A stretch of DNA of 64,000 bases from QHXW01 sp963768075 (lineage in GTDB: Bacteria > Acidobacteriota > Terriglobia > Bryobacterales > Bryobacteraceae), in NCBI GenBank assembly GCA_963768075.1, contig CAVYHD010000032.1:62001-126000 (forward strand), written 5' to 3'. The notes under the pieces are model-generated. The model made no database searches. It was not told the origin of the DNA and worked only from the letters and a program-made list of their open reading frames with translations. Shown here piece by piece: positions 28,195-37,860 of this stretch (within the stretch, counting starts at the first letter, position 1; the number at the start of each line of letters is the position of its first letter). Position numbers and translations under genes: made by a program.

Positions 28195-29958
28195 TCAGTT
28201 TTCCAGTTTGAACCTTGTTGCCGCCAAACCATACAGCGGCCGCCACAGCAGGCGGTTGACGGTCACCACGACGATCGCCATGACTACCGTCGCGCCCAGC
28301 AGGACGGGGAAATTACCGCCCTCGGTAGCCTGGCTGATGACCGCGCCCAGGCCGGTGGTCGAATAGGTCTGTTTCTGAAAACGCAAATATTCCGCCACGA
28401 TGCTGGCGTTCCAAGCGCCGCCGGATGCGGTGACGAAGCCGGTGATCAGGTAAGGAAAAATCGCCGGCAGAATCAGGCTGCCGCCAGCGCTGCGACCCGG
28501 CCAAGGTGGAAGATGTCGCAGACTTCTTTGAGATCGGTCGGAATAGCGCTCGCGCCGGCGATGACGTTAAACAAAATGTACCATTGCGTTCCCAGCAGCA
28601 GCAGGACGATGGAGCCGACATCCCAGACCTCCGCCGACGCGAATCAGGACCAGCAGCACGACCGGGAACAGCGCCGTCGCCGGCACCGAAGCCGCGATCT
28701 GGGCGATGGGTTGAGCGATCGCGGCAAGCCTCGGCCGCAGCCCCACGAAAACTCCGACCGGGACGGTCCAAAGGCCGGCCAGCAGCAGCGTCAACTCGAC
28801 GCGCAGAAATGTGGCGCCCGCTCCCCGGAAAATGCTCGTGCACCTCCGGCCGCGAGAGCGCAGCCAGCATTGCCGCCATCTTGCCCATGGCGTAGAGAAT
28901 GCCGGCGAGCGCCGCAATCGACAAGCCCGATGCGCCATCCATTTCGCGCGAACCGGTGTGGCGCCGGGGCGAGCCACCGCGTGGCGCCCGGCGAAGTGCA
29001 GAGTCAGGGCTTCGCGCGCCGGTATCAACGAAACGCGGCCAGCGACGGGAAAGCAGTCTCGACCGGCGCAGCAGTCGAGCACCGGTGAGCGCGGCGTCTG
29101 CGGCGGCTTCCACCTGCTCGAATTTGAATTTTTCGCTCCACGCGATGATGGGCCGCCAGATCAACTGGTCCATCAGCACGATCACCGCGATCATGCCGCC
29201 GACGCCCCAGAGCGATCGCCCCGCGTGTCGCCCGCATTGGCCGCGGTTTGCAGAGTAGGAACCCAGGCCGGGCAGACGCAGGTCGCGATTGCCCAGCACG
29301 AACATCTCGCAGGCCATCAGGAAGAACCAGGCGCCGGCCACCGACATCATGGAGTTCCAGACCAGCCCGATCGCCGAGTAGGGCAGCTCCAGCTGCATGA
29401 AGTTTCTGCCACCAGCTCAAGCGGTAGATCTCGGCCGCTTCCCGCATCTCGCGCGGGAATGTTCTTGAGCGAGGAGTAAACGCTGAAGGTCATGTTCCAG
29501 ACCTGCCCGGTGAAGATCAGCAGAATGGAGCCGAGCTCCACGCCCAACTGCCGTGTGGGGAACAGCGCCACCATCGCGACCATCACGCCGGGGCAGAAAA
29601 CTCAGAACCGGAATGGATTGCAGGGTGTCGAGCAGCGGGATCAGGATGCGCTCGGCCCTGCGCGTTGTGCGCGGCGACGTAGCCGTAAACCAGCGCCACA
29701 GCCAGGCTGAGCAGGTAAGCGATCGCGATGCGCGCGACCGAGAACAGCGCGTATTTCGGCAGCGCGCCGGGGCTGCAGGTCGAATCTCCGGCCTGCGTCG
29801 CTCACCGGGCCCGCCCAGTAGCGCGCCAGCGACAGCAGGCCGTAAAACAACGCCAACCCGCCAACGACGATGGGCAGGTCTCTCACCAGCGACGGAGACC
29901 GAGCTCGGGAGCAGGCTCCACGGCAGCCCGGGCGCCAGTCTTCGCGGCGGCGGGGCAT
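28195..29958 (-). CDS. ABC transporter double permease, NitT/TauT-like, disrupted by insertions
   Basis: The start at ATG 29958 overlaps the ATPase stop (TGATG) once the insertions are removed. Conserved pieces appear in successive frames: SLVRDLPIVVGGLALFYGLL, ILIPLLDTLQSIPVLSFLP, GSILLIFTGQVWNMTFSVYS, SLKNIP, QLELPYSAIGLVWNSMMS, IAVIVLMDQLIWRPIIAW, TLLLAGLWTVPVGVFVGLR, SVPATALFPVVLLVLI and, at the end, a TGLGAVISQATEGGNFP segment. They match a fused two-unit inner-membrane permease of about 588 codons in the sulfonate/nitrate transporter style. All frame changes are in the insertion direction, so the real gene is probably intact. No substrate-binding protein is nearby. Confidence 0.6.
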
Positions 29959-31693
29959 CAGGGTTGGCGTACGCCCTGACCGGCACTCGCCGGCTTGGCG
30001 GGCTGATCGAGCGTCAACCGGTCGGCTTCCGGAATCGTAGGTGAAGATATCGCCGTAGCGGCCCCAGTTCAGCGCCGTTTCGATCTGCCGCTGGGCCTCC
30101 TCCTCGGAAAAATGCTCGTCCAGAATGTCGCGGAAAAATTCCAGCGGCATGGCTGTGATCGGACTTGCTCGACAGCGCCTGGTTCATCTGCTGCAGCAGA
30201 GCGACGTGCGCCAGCGCGGCTTCGCGGAACAAAGCCCGCTGCGTGGCGATGTCGGCTTCGGCGAAAGCCTTGCCCTGCGGGCGTGATCTCGACGTCGCCC
30301 GCGATCCGACTTGGCGAAACCGAGCAGGGTGGCGCCTTCGACGAATGGGCAGCAGGTCGTCCACTTCCATGCGAAGCTCTTCGGCGACGCGGTACAGGTC
30401 CTCTTTGCCGCCGCGATCGTTAAGCAGTTCCAGCAACCCCGCAATACCGCCCGGCCGCGCATGCGGCAGCATCTGGTAGGCCGGCTTGGCGGTGTGCCCG
30501 GCGGCGCCGAGCGGCGCGGCTTCGAGCTCCGGCTGGGTCATCAGCTTGTAGATGTAATCCACGTACAGCAGGAATTCGGCGGAGTGCCGGTCGCGGGGCT
30601 GTTGTAGTGGGATACGGAAATCGGCGCGGATCTTGGCGGGATTCCGGCCCAGAACGATGATGCGATCCGCCAGCAGCACCGCTTCCTCGATATTGTGGGT
30701 GACCAGGAAGATGCTCTTGGTCGGGATTTTCTTGTCCGTCCACAGCTCCATCAGCTCACCGCGCAGGTTCTCGGCGGTGAGGACGTCGAGAGCGGAGAAC
30801 GGTTCATCCATGAACAGAATCTCGGGCTCCACGGCCAGCGCGCGCGCAAATCCCACGCGCTGCTTCATGCCTCCCGAGAGATCTTTCGGGTAGGCCGTTT
30901 CGAAGCCCTCCAAGCCGACCGAAGCGAGCGTGCGGATCGCGCGCTGCCGCCGTTCTTCGTGCTTCATGCCGCGCGCGGCGAGCGGGACTTCCACGTTTTC
31001 GAGGACCGTGAGCCACGGAAACAGCGCGAAGCTTTGGAACACGATCGCTACATTAGGGCTGGATTCGCTCGGAGGCCTCCCGTGCCACAGCACTTCCCCG
31101 CCCGAGGGTGGCGTGAGTCCGGTAAGAATTCGCAACAATGTGGACTTGCCCGAACCGGAGGGACCGAGCAGAGCGAGGATGACGCCCGGCTCGACCGCGA
31201 GGTCCGTGGGAGCGATGACCTGTATCTCGCCGCCGTCGGGCCGCGCGAACCGCTTTTCCACCTGCCGCGCCTGGATGATCGGCTCGGCCGGAGCGACGGC
31301 GGGTTCAATGGCTGCTCTGACTCCGATCGCGCCCGGCTCGGCTGGCTGCTGCCCGGAGAGCTCGTCCATGAGGCGCTGCCAGGCTTCTTCTGGTAACTCG
31401 TCGAAGAATTGCAGCCGCTCGGCGGGGTTCATGTGATCGACGATCGCGTTGATCTCCGCGATCGGGCGCGAATGCAACAGCACGTAGGCGTGGAAATAGG
31501 GCAAGATCGCCACAAGTTTGGCGGCGAAGTCGACCGGCAACCGGCGGAACAAGACCTGCTGCTGCTCGAACGGGGCGGTCATGAGCAGGTTCGCCGCGAC
31601 GGTGGGCTCGACCTGTTGCAGGAGCTCCAGAGCCCGGTCCCATCGTCCCTGCGAGAGACTGGCGCGCAACTTATCCGGTATGGTTTCAGTCAT
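29958..31693 (-). CDS. ABC transporter ATPase, N-terminal MgtE-N-like domain, insertion-disrupted 3' end
   Basis: An N-terminal region (to about residue 115) looks like the MgtE cytoplasmic N domain. The ATPase then shows GPSGSGKST (Walker A), FQSFALFPW (Q-loop), LSGGMKQRVGFARAL (signature), ILFMDEPFSALD (Walker B) and LVTHNIEEA (H-loop). A C-terminal AAA-associated domain follows, as in NitT/TauT-type ATPases. The 3' third has one-base insertions near 30348, 30299, 30274, 30162 and 30025 in short G/C runs; removing them restores the domain and gives a stop that overlaps the permease start. The substrate is unknown. Confidence 0.8.
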
Positions 31694-31774
31694 TGGCGCA
31701 GCAAACAGGCTACTACAGTTGTGTCACGGAACGGTTAAACGGGAATGGTGCCGGAAGAACAAGCGATGCTCATA

Positions 31775-32545
31775 CTATCTGCCTAACCAACCACCATCCA
31801 CCACAACGATGGAGCCGTTCACATAATCGGAAGCGCTGGAGGCCAAGAAGACAACCGCGCCCTTGAAGTCGTCCGGAACACCCCAGCGGCCGGCCGGAAT
31901 GCGGGAGAGGATAGCGGGGTTGCGAACCGGATCGTCACGCAACGCGGTGGTATTGTCCGTGACGACATAGCCCGGCGCGATGGCGTTCACCTGCACTCCC
32001 TTAGGCGCCCATTCATTGGCCAGCGCCTTGGTGAGCTGGGCGATGGCGCCTTTGCTCGCGGCGTATCCCGGCACCGTGATGCCGCCCTGAAACGACAGTA
32101 GCGATGCGGTGAAAATGATCTTGCCCGCGCCGCGTTGCGCCATCCGTTTTCCGATCTCCCGGCTCAATACAAATGGCGCGCTGAGATTGGTCTCGATGAC
32201 TTCATCCCAGTACTCGTCGGGATGCTCCGCGGCAGGCTTCCGCAGTACGATTCCCGCGTTGTTCACCAGGATATCGATCACGGGAAAATCGCTGGTTACC
32301 TCTTGGAGGAACGCGTAGACGGCTTGGCGGCTGCCGAAATCGGCGGTGTATCCTTTGAACTTGCGGCCGGCGGAAAGTATCTGCTTCTCAACCGCGCTTC
32401 CGCCGGCTTCGAGCGAGCGGCTGACGCCGACAATATCGGCTCCCGCTTCGGCCAGCGCCACAGCCATCGCCCGGCCGATGCCTCGCCTGCAACCGGTGAC
32501 CAGGGCCGTTTTGCCATCGAGCCTGAATTGGTCCAGAACGTTCAA
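31775..32545 (-). CDS. kduD: SDR-family oxidoreductase, KduD-like
   Basis: A 256-residue short-chain dehydrogenase with the NAD-binding motif TGCRRGIGRA, NNAG, a catalytic serine region (TASLLSFQGG) and YAASK. Overall it resembles 2-deoxy-D-gluconate 3-dehydrogenase (KduD), which converts 3-deoxy-D-glycero-2,5-hexodiulosonate in pectin and uronate breakdown, but substrate assignment in SDRs is unreliable. The start is a TTG at 32545. No other pectin genes are adjacent. Confidence 0.75.
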   Translation of the reverse strand: MNVLDQFRLDGKTALVTGCRRGIGRAMAVALAEAGADIVGVSRSLEAGGSAVEKQILSAGRKFKGYTADFGSRQAVYAFLQEVTSDFPVIDILVNNAGIVLRKPAAEHPDEYWDEVIETNLSAPFVLSREIGKRMAQRGAGKIIFTASLLSFQGGITVPGYAASKGAIAQLTKALANEWAPKGVQVNAIAPGYVVTDNTTALRDDPVRNPAILSRIPAGRWGVPDDFKGAVVFLASSASDYVNGSIVVVDGGWLGR

Positions 32546-32726
32546 AATGCCCGCCTTTCCCTTCCCTTTTTACAACCAATCATGCCACAGAGGCGCCCAC
32601 TGACCGCAAAAAGGAGTAGAATTGACCTGATTTCGAACAAGCATCCATCGCCGTGGTGGCGCGGGCGTTATTCTCGTTCCATCGCTCCTGGGGCGAACGA
32701 AGAGCATCTCTGAGCCGGAGAACTCG

Positions 32727-33046
32727 GTGATCCGCATACCCAATCGCGCGTCGCGTCGGTGCCGGCCAGTCCGTTTTCCGCGCTGTTGTCCGGCTGGCCT
32801 GCTAGTTTGTTTTTCTATTCTGGCTTACGGACAAGCGCAATCAGAAAGTGAGCTGACCTCGCACGACGCGCCCGCCACATTCAAATCCCGAGTGAATCTG
32901 GTGACAGTTCGGGTGGTGGTGCGCGACGCCAGTGAGCACGCCATCGGGAGCCTGCGCACGGGGGAGCCTACATGGTCCGGCTGGTAGTGCGGGATGCCGA
33001 GGGGCAGATGATGTCGGCACAGAATGGGGCCGTCGAGATTCAGTAG
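32727..33046 (+). pseudogene. VWFA-related protein remnant with internal deletion
   Basis: The open frame (32727-32987) gives a leader and the family start FKSRVNLVTVRVVVRD, then stops. In another frame the last 80 bases read GGAYMVRLVVRDAEGQMM and end at TAG 33044, which is the usual C-terminus of VWFA-related acidobacterial proteins. The whole middle (VWA domain and linker) is missing. It lies directly before the intact paralogue at 33059, so it is a decayed copy or an assembly collapse between related genes. Confidence 0.65.
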
Positions 33047-33058
33047 AGGGAGAAGAAG

Positions 33059-35332
33059 ATGCAATTTAGCCGCGTGATGCTGTTCATCGGGGTTTTCTGT
33101 TTGGCCGTCGTGATGGAGCGCGGACAGCGGGCCAGCGCCCAGACTCCGGCGGAATCCCCGGGCGTGATCCGCGCGGAGACGCGCCTGGTGCTGGTGGACA
33201 CGGTGGTGACAGACAAGAAGGGCGAGTACGTTCGCGATCTCACCATAAAAGACTTCCGTGTCTGGGAAGACAACAAGGAACAATCCATCAAGAATTTCTC
33301 GTTCGAAGCCGACCCATCGTCCCCGACTAACTCGCAAAAACGCTATCTGGTCCTTTTCTTCGACAACTCGACGATGCAGCCCGGCGACCAGGTGCAGGCC
33401 CGGCAGGCGGCCGGGAAGTTCATCGACAAGAACACTGGACCGAACCGCCTGATTGCCATCGTGAACTTTGGCGGCAGCCTGCACATTGCACAGAATTTTA
33501 CGTCCGACGCCGAGCGCCTCAAGCAGGTCGTGAGCGGAGTGAAAATTTCGTCGGTTTCTCCCAACGCGCCGGTTGAAGTAGCCTCCATCGGCATGCCGTC
33601 GCTCGGAAACGCGGCGGCGGATTTTGGCGCGCGCAGTGTTATGCTCGCCCTGCGAAGCATGGCGAAGAGCCTCGCCTCGGTGCCGGGGCGCAAGATTCTC
33701 GTGTTGTTGACCGCCGGGTTCCCGATGACAGAGGAGGTCAGATCTGAGCTGACGTCAACCATCGACACGTGCAACCGGTCGAACGTCGCCATTTATCCCA
33801 TTGATGTTCGCGGCCTGGTGGCGGGCGGACCGTCCATTACGCAGGTGGCGCCGGCGGCACCGATATTGCATGTGACTTCTCACTTCCCCTCCGTAGCACT
33901 GGTGCCGGCGAGCTTCAGCTCTTACGGGGCTTCGTTCCTTCCGCAGCATGGTGGCGGAGGAGCAGGTGGTGGTGGGACTGGCGGCGGTAGCACCGGTGGC
34001 GGCGCGGGCGGCGGTAAGGGCGGCAGCACCGGCGGTAGCACGGGTGGCGGGAAGGGCGGCAGTACCGGTAGCACTGGCGGCAGTAGCAGCGGTGGGAAGA
34101 GTGGCGCTACCGGCGGCGGTAGTTCCTCGGTCCCGGGCCAGAGCTACATCAACAACCCCTATTCGCAAGCCCGGCAAATTGTTCCCCCCTTTCCGCAGAG
34201 CGCGACCACTAATCAGGAACTCATGTACGCGCTGGCTGCGGGCACGGGCGGGTTCGTCATCGTCAATACCAACGATTTATTGGGCGGGTTGGAGAAGATC
34301 GGCAGAGAGCAAAACGAGTATTACATCCTCGGTTATGCTCCCACGGACACACCCGAAGGAAGCTGCCACACGATTCGCGTAAAAGTGGAACGCTCGGGCA
34401 CCACCGTGCGGGCCCGCAGCGGTTACTGCAACGTCAAACCGGTCGACCTGCTGGCAGGAAACTCAACCGAGAAGAGCCTGGAGAATCGGGTTGCCGGTTC
34501 GGCGGCCGGGAACATCGGCGCCTCCATGCTGGTTCCGTATTTCTACTCCTCGCCCAACGTTGCCCGGTTGAACGTTGCGATGGAAATACCCTCCGGCTCG
34601 ATAGAGTTCGAAAAGACAAAAGGAAAATTCCACGCCGCCATCAACATTCTGGGTATTGCTTACCGGCCCGATGGAACTGTGGGGGCGCGATTCAGCGACA
34701 CCGCGAAAGTCGACCTCGAAAACAAGAAGGCGCTGGAGGCTTTCAAAGAAAAACCGACTCTTCACTACGAGTACGAGTTTGAGGTGGCGCCCGGCCAGTA
34801 CACCTTAAAGGTTGCGTTCAGCTCCGGCGGCGCAGCCTTCGGCAAGTTGGAAACGCCCCTGACGGTGGATGCCTACGATGGCAAGCAATTCGTCCTGAGT
34901 GGAGTGGCGTTCAGCAAGGAATTTCACAAAACGAATCAGCTGGAAACTGGCCTCGACGCGGAATTGCTGGAGGGCCGGACGCCGCTGGTGAGCCGGGGAC
35001 TGCAGATTACGCCCGCGGGCACGAACCACTTCAAGAAGACCGATGTCGCCGCGCTTTACCTGGAGATCTACGAACCGGCTCTTTTGAGCCCCACCCCGCC
35101 GGACATCGGTATTCAGCTCAAAGTCGTGGACCGGAAGACCGGCGAGAGCAAGCAGGACACGGGGATGATGAAAGTGAACGAAGCGGCACGTCCGGATAAC
35201 CCGGTGATCCCGATTGCCATGAAGCTGCCAGTCGGTACGCTCACCGCGGGTTCCTATCGCGTGGAGCTGCAGGCGATGGACTCGACCGGGCACTCCACCT
35301 CATTGCGCTCAGCGGACTTCGAAGTGGAATAA
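33059..35332 (+). CDS. Secreted VWFA-related acidobacterial-domain protein
   Basis: ATG 33059 follows a purine-rich ribosome site (AGGGAGAAGAAG). The signal peptide is followed by the family opening IRAETRLVLVDTVVTDKKG and RDLTIKDFRVWEDNK, then a von Willebrand A-like domain with the YLVLFFDNSTM region in place of a classical DxSxS metal site. A Gly/Ser/Thr-rich linker lies at about residues 297-357. The C-terminal part has GREQNEYYILGYAP and beta domains. These proteins are abundant in Solibacter-type acidobacteria, are secreted, and have no established function. A degenerate copy precedes it. Confidence 0.9.
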   Translation: MQFSRVMLFIGVFCLAVVMERGQRASAQTPAESPGVIRAETRLVLVDTVVTDKKGEYVRDLTIKDFRVWEDNKEQSIKNFSFEADPSSPTNSQKRYLVLFFDNSTMQPGDQVQARQAAGKFIDKNTGPNRLIAIVNFGGSLHIAQNFTSDAERLKQVVSGVKISSVSPNAPVEVASIGMPSLGNAAADFGARSVMLALRSMAKSLASVPGRKILVLLTAGFPMTEEVRSELTSTIDTCNRSNVAIYPIDVRGLVAGGPSITQVAPAAPILHVTSHFPSVALVPASFSSYGASFLPQHGGGGAGGGGTGGGSTGGGAGGGKGGSTGGSTGGGKGGSTGSTGGSSSGGKSGATGGGSSSVPGQSYINNPYSQARQIVPPFPQSATTNQELMYALAAGTGGFVIVNTNDLLGGLEKIGREQNEYYILGYAPTDTPEGSCHTIRVKVERSGTTVRARSGYCNVKPVDLLAGNSTEKSLENRVAGSAAGNIGASMLVPYFYSSPNVARLNVAMEIPSGSIEFEKTKGKFHAAINILGIAYRPDGTVGARFSDTAKVDLENKKALEAFKEKPTLHYEYEFEVAPGQYTLKVAFSSGGAAFGKLETPLTVDAYDGKQFVLSGVAFSKEFHKTNQLETGLDAELLEGRTPLVSRGLQITPAGTNHFKKTDVAALYLEIYEPALLSPTPPDIGIQLKVVDRKTGESKQDTGMMKVNEAARPDNPVIPIAMKLPVGTLTAGSYRVELQAMDSTGHSTSLRSADFEVE
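33946..34131 (+). repeat. Gly/Ser/Thr-rich low-complexity coding repeat
   Basis: GGCGGTAGCACCGGTGGC-type units repeat imperfectly and encode GGxTGG and GGKGGST segments inside the VWFA-related protein. The repeat is in frame, so it is a linker rather than a separate element. Slippage in such DNA can change the linker length. Confidence 0.7.
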
Positions 35333-35340
35333 CCGTAGTT

Positions 35341-35365
35341 GGGGCGGCGCTCACCGCGTCGCCCC
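35341..35365 (+). terminator. Possible terminator after the VWFA-related gene
   Basis: GGGGCGGCG and CGTCGCCCC pair with one G-U wobble around a seven-base loop, eight bases after the stop. There is no T-run after the stem, so it would be an imperfect intrinsic terminator. Confidence 0.4.
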
Positions 35366-35480
35366 GCATCTTCCGCTGCCCGCGCCTCATCTTACCAAGT
35401 GAACCCTGGCCGTTTTGCCAGGTGTCAAACTACCTGTTCGTGCAGTTCCCGGCTGCGGCGATCTGGGGCACCCTAAAGAC

Positions 35481-36365
35481 ATGAGTACGCTATCTGCTTT
35501 GTCGAACGATATTGCCGCCGCCGTCGAGCGGGCCAGCCGCGCGGTTGTGGCGGTGCATGGCCGCCAGCACATGCCCTCGAGCGGTGTGTTGTGGCGATCC
35601 AATGTAGTGGTCACCGCGGAACACACGCTGAAGCGCGACGAGGAAATCACCATCACGCTGCCGGATGGCAGCACTGTTCCCGCGAGTCTGGCCGGGCGGG
35701 ATTCCGGCACCGATCTGGCGGTCCTCAAGCTGGAAGCCGGTGCTACCGGCGCAGCCGATCTTGGCGATGTCGCGAGCCTGAAAGTGGGCCACCTGGTCGT
35801 CGCACTGGGGCGTTCGGCCGAGCGCGGCGTCACCGCCAGCCTCGGCGTCATTAGCGGACTGAGCGGGGCATGGAGGACCTGGCGCTCCGGTCATGTTGAC
35901 CAACTAGTGCGGCTGGATGTCGCACTCTATCCGGGTTTCTCGGGCGGCCCGCTGGTGGATGTCGAAGGCCGCGTGCTCGGCATCAACACGTCCGGCCTCT
36001 CCCGCGTCATGCCCGTGGCGATTCCGGTCTCTACCGTCAATCGCGTCGTCCAGGATCTGCTGGAAAGGGGGCACGTCTCCCGCGGCTACCTGGGGCTGGG
36101 TATGCAACCGGTCCGGCTCCCCGATGGCCGCAGCGGCGTGATCGTCATAGATGTCCAGCCGGACGGGCCGGCGGGTCAGGCCGGCGTCCTGATCGGAGAC
36201 GTCCTGCTCGCGCTCGACGGGAAACCGATTGGCGACACCGACGACGTTCATGCGCACTTGGGCCCGGCAAGCGCCGGCCAGCGTCTGAAAGCTGCGATCG
36301 TTCGGGGCGGCGAGAACACCAGCATCGAGATCACTGTGGGGGAACGCCCGAAAGGAGAGCAGTGA
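35481..36365 (+). CDS. HtrA/S1C-like serine protease with PDZ domain, no signal peptide
   Basis: Starts at ATG 35481; the frame extends to 35415 but the first residues there are non-family. The trypsin-like domain has the catalytic His in VVTAEHTL, Asp in SGTDLAVLK and Ser in YPGFSGGPL, so the triad is present. A PDZ domain follows (GYLGLGMQPV, PAGQAGVLIGD). HtrA proteases normally act in the periplasm, but no leader is seen here, so it may be cytoplasmic. It is one base from the next protease gene. Confidence 0.8.
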   Translation: MSTLSALSNDIAAAVERASRAVVAVHGRQHMPSSGVLWRSNVVVTAEHTLKRDEEITITLPDGSTVPASLAGRDSGTDLAVLKLEAGATGAADLGDVASLKVGHLVVALGRSAERGVTASLGVISGLSGAWRTWRSGHVDQLVRLDVALYPGFSGGPLVDVEGRVLGINTSGLSRVMPVAIPVSTVNRVVQDLLERGHVSRGYLGLGMQPVRLPDGRSGVIVIDVQPDGPAGQAGVLIGDVLLALDGKPIGDTDDVHAHLGPASAGQRLKAAIVRGGENTSIEITVGERPKGEQ

Positions 36366-36366
36366 G

Positions 36367-37194
36367 ATGTCTGCCTTTCTGATGGATGGACTATCGGAAG
36401 TAGCGGACCGTGTACGGCGGTCGACGGTGCAGGTGGAACGCCGCGGGCGCGGCGCAGGGTCGGGCGTTGTTTGGCGCGCCGACGGCCTGGTAGTTACGAA
36501 TGCACATGTTCTGCGCGGAGGCGGGGCGCAGGTCTCTCTTTCCGGCGGGCGCCGGCTGCACGCCACCGTCGCGGCGGTCGATAGACAACTCGATCTCACT
36601 CTGTTGCAGACGGACGCACGTGACCTGCCGGCCGCCACTATCGGCGACTCGGCCGCCCTGCGCGTAGGCGAACTCGTGTTCGCTGTTGGCAGCCCGTACG
36701 GGCACCCCGGAGTTGTAACCGTTGGGATTGTGCATTCCGGCGAAACCCGGCAGTGGATTCAGTCTGACGTTCGCCTCGCGCCCGGCAACTCCGGCGGTCC
36801 GCTGGCCGATGCGGAGGGCCGCGTGATCGGCATCAATACAATGGTCGTGAACCGCCTGGGCTTGTCGATCCCGAGCAATATTGTCGACCGGTTTGTAGCG
36901 CGGCGCGGCAGGCCGGCACGCCGCCTGGGCGTCACCGTCCAGCCTGTGGACGCCGGGGGATTCGGTTTGCTGATCCTGGAGATCGAGCCGGGCGGCCCGG
37001 CCCACAACGCCGGATTGCGCGTCGGCGATGTTCTGACGGGCGCGGCCGGCACACGGTTTCAAGCACCATTTGACCTGGCACTGGCGCTGGAAGCCGCCGG
37101 CCGTGGCATAGTCCTCAATGTCCTGCGCGGCGGCCGGCCAATCCATAGCCAGGTGGATTTCGAGCCTCAGCCCGTGGGAGCGGAAGTGGGGTAG
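36367..37194 (+). CDS. HtrA/S1C-like serine protease with PDZ domain, no signal peptide
   Basis: The 275-residue protein has the triad His (VVTNAHVL), Asp (RQLDLTLLQ) and Ser (PGNSGGPLADA), and a short C-terminal PDZ domain (GGPAHNAGLRVGDV). Like its upstream paralogue it has no signal peptide. The gap to the upstream gene is one base and the stop overlaps the LuxR gene start (TAGTG), so all three are co-translated. Two dissimilar HtrA copies in one operon suggest a paired or hetero-oligomeric protease. Confidence 0.8.
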   Translation: MSAFLMDGLSEVADRVRRSTVQVERRGRGAGSGVVWRADGLVVTNAHVLRGGGAQVSLSGGRRLHATVAAVDRQLDLTLLQTDARDLPAATIGDSAALRVGELVFAVGSPYGHPGVVTVGIVHSGETRQWIQSDVRLAPGNSGGPLADAEGRVIGINTMVVNRLGLSIPSNIVDRFVARRGRPARRLGVTVQPVDAGGFGLLILEIEPGGPAHNAGLRVGDVLTGAAGTRFQAPFDLALALEAAGRGIVLNVLRGGRPIHSQVDFEPQPVGAEVG

Positions 37195-37811
37195 TGCGCG
37201 TCCTGGTAGCCGCGGATTCCGCCGTCGTGCGAGCGGGTTTGGAAGCCGTTATCGCGCAAGCTCCATCACTGTCTCTGGCCGGCCGCGCGGAGCCCGAAAC
37301 GCTGGCGGCGCAAATTCGGGAGATCGAACCCGATGTCGTGCTTTTGGAGCAGCGGCATGCCGCGGAAGACCTGCTCGATCCGCTGCTCACCTCCGGGCCG
37401 GTCTTCGTGTTGCTCGCCCACAGTGACGATGCCGCGGCCACCGCTGCGAGCCTTCGCTCGGGCGTCCGCGCGCTTCTGCCGCACGATGCCACCGCTCCGG
37501 AGATCATAGCGGCCATAGAGGCTGCGGCGCAGGGTCTGGTGGTGCTGCATCCGGACATGCTGGCTTCCCTGCAAATCGCCGGGCCCTCCCGAAGGCCGCC
37601 CGCGGATCTCGATGCCTCTCTCACGCCGCGCGAAATCGAGGTGCTGCGCATGCTCGCGGAGGGCCTCGCGAACAAAAACATCGCCTTCCGGCTGGGCATC
37701 TCCGAGCACACCGTGAAATTTCACATTACCTCGATCTTCGCGAAACTGAATGCGTCCAGCCGCGCCGAAGCGGTGGCTATCGGTATGCGGCGGGGCCTCA
37801 TTCTGCTGTGA
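37194..37811 (+). CDS. LuxR-family regulator with a degenerate receiver domain
   Basis: The N-terminal 120 residues resemble a response-regulator receiver, but the phosphate-accepting Asp is Glu52 (VVLLEQ), the conserved acidic pair is lost and the conserved Lys is replaced. It is thus a pseudo-receiver and cannot be phosphorylated in the usual way. The C-terminal LuxR helix-turn-helix is intact (LTPREIEVLRMLAEGLANKN and ISEHTVKFHI). Start is GTG 37194 overlapping the protease stop. It probably controls genes independently of a kinase, perhaps gated by binding or by the neighbouring proteases. Confidence 0.8.
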   Translation: MRVLVAADSAVVRAGLEAVIAQAPSLSLAGRAEPETLAAQIREIEPDVVLLEQRHAAEDLLDPLLTSGPVFVLLAHSDDAAATAASLRSGVRALLPHDATAPEIIAAIEAAAQGLVVLHPDMLASLQIAGPSRRPPADLDASLTPREIEVLRMLAEGLANKNIAFRLGISEHTVKFHITSIFAKLNASSRAEAVAIGMRRGLILL

Positions 37812-37860
37812 CCCAAATCTGATAGCCTGCTAATGGAAGAAATCCGACAGGAGGCTATCC

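Noticed and set aside
28506..29479. Plus-strand open frames over the ABC permease
   Set aside because: Rich in Arg and Pro with no family match; they oppose the recognisable transporter pieces.
33946..34131. CRISPR-like or satellite repeat
   Set aside because: The repeat is in frame, encodes Gly/Ser/Thr linker and lacks fixed spacers.
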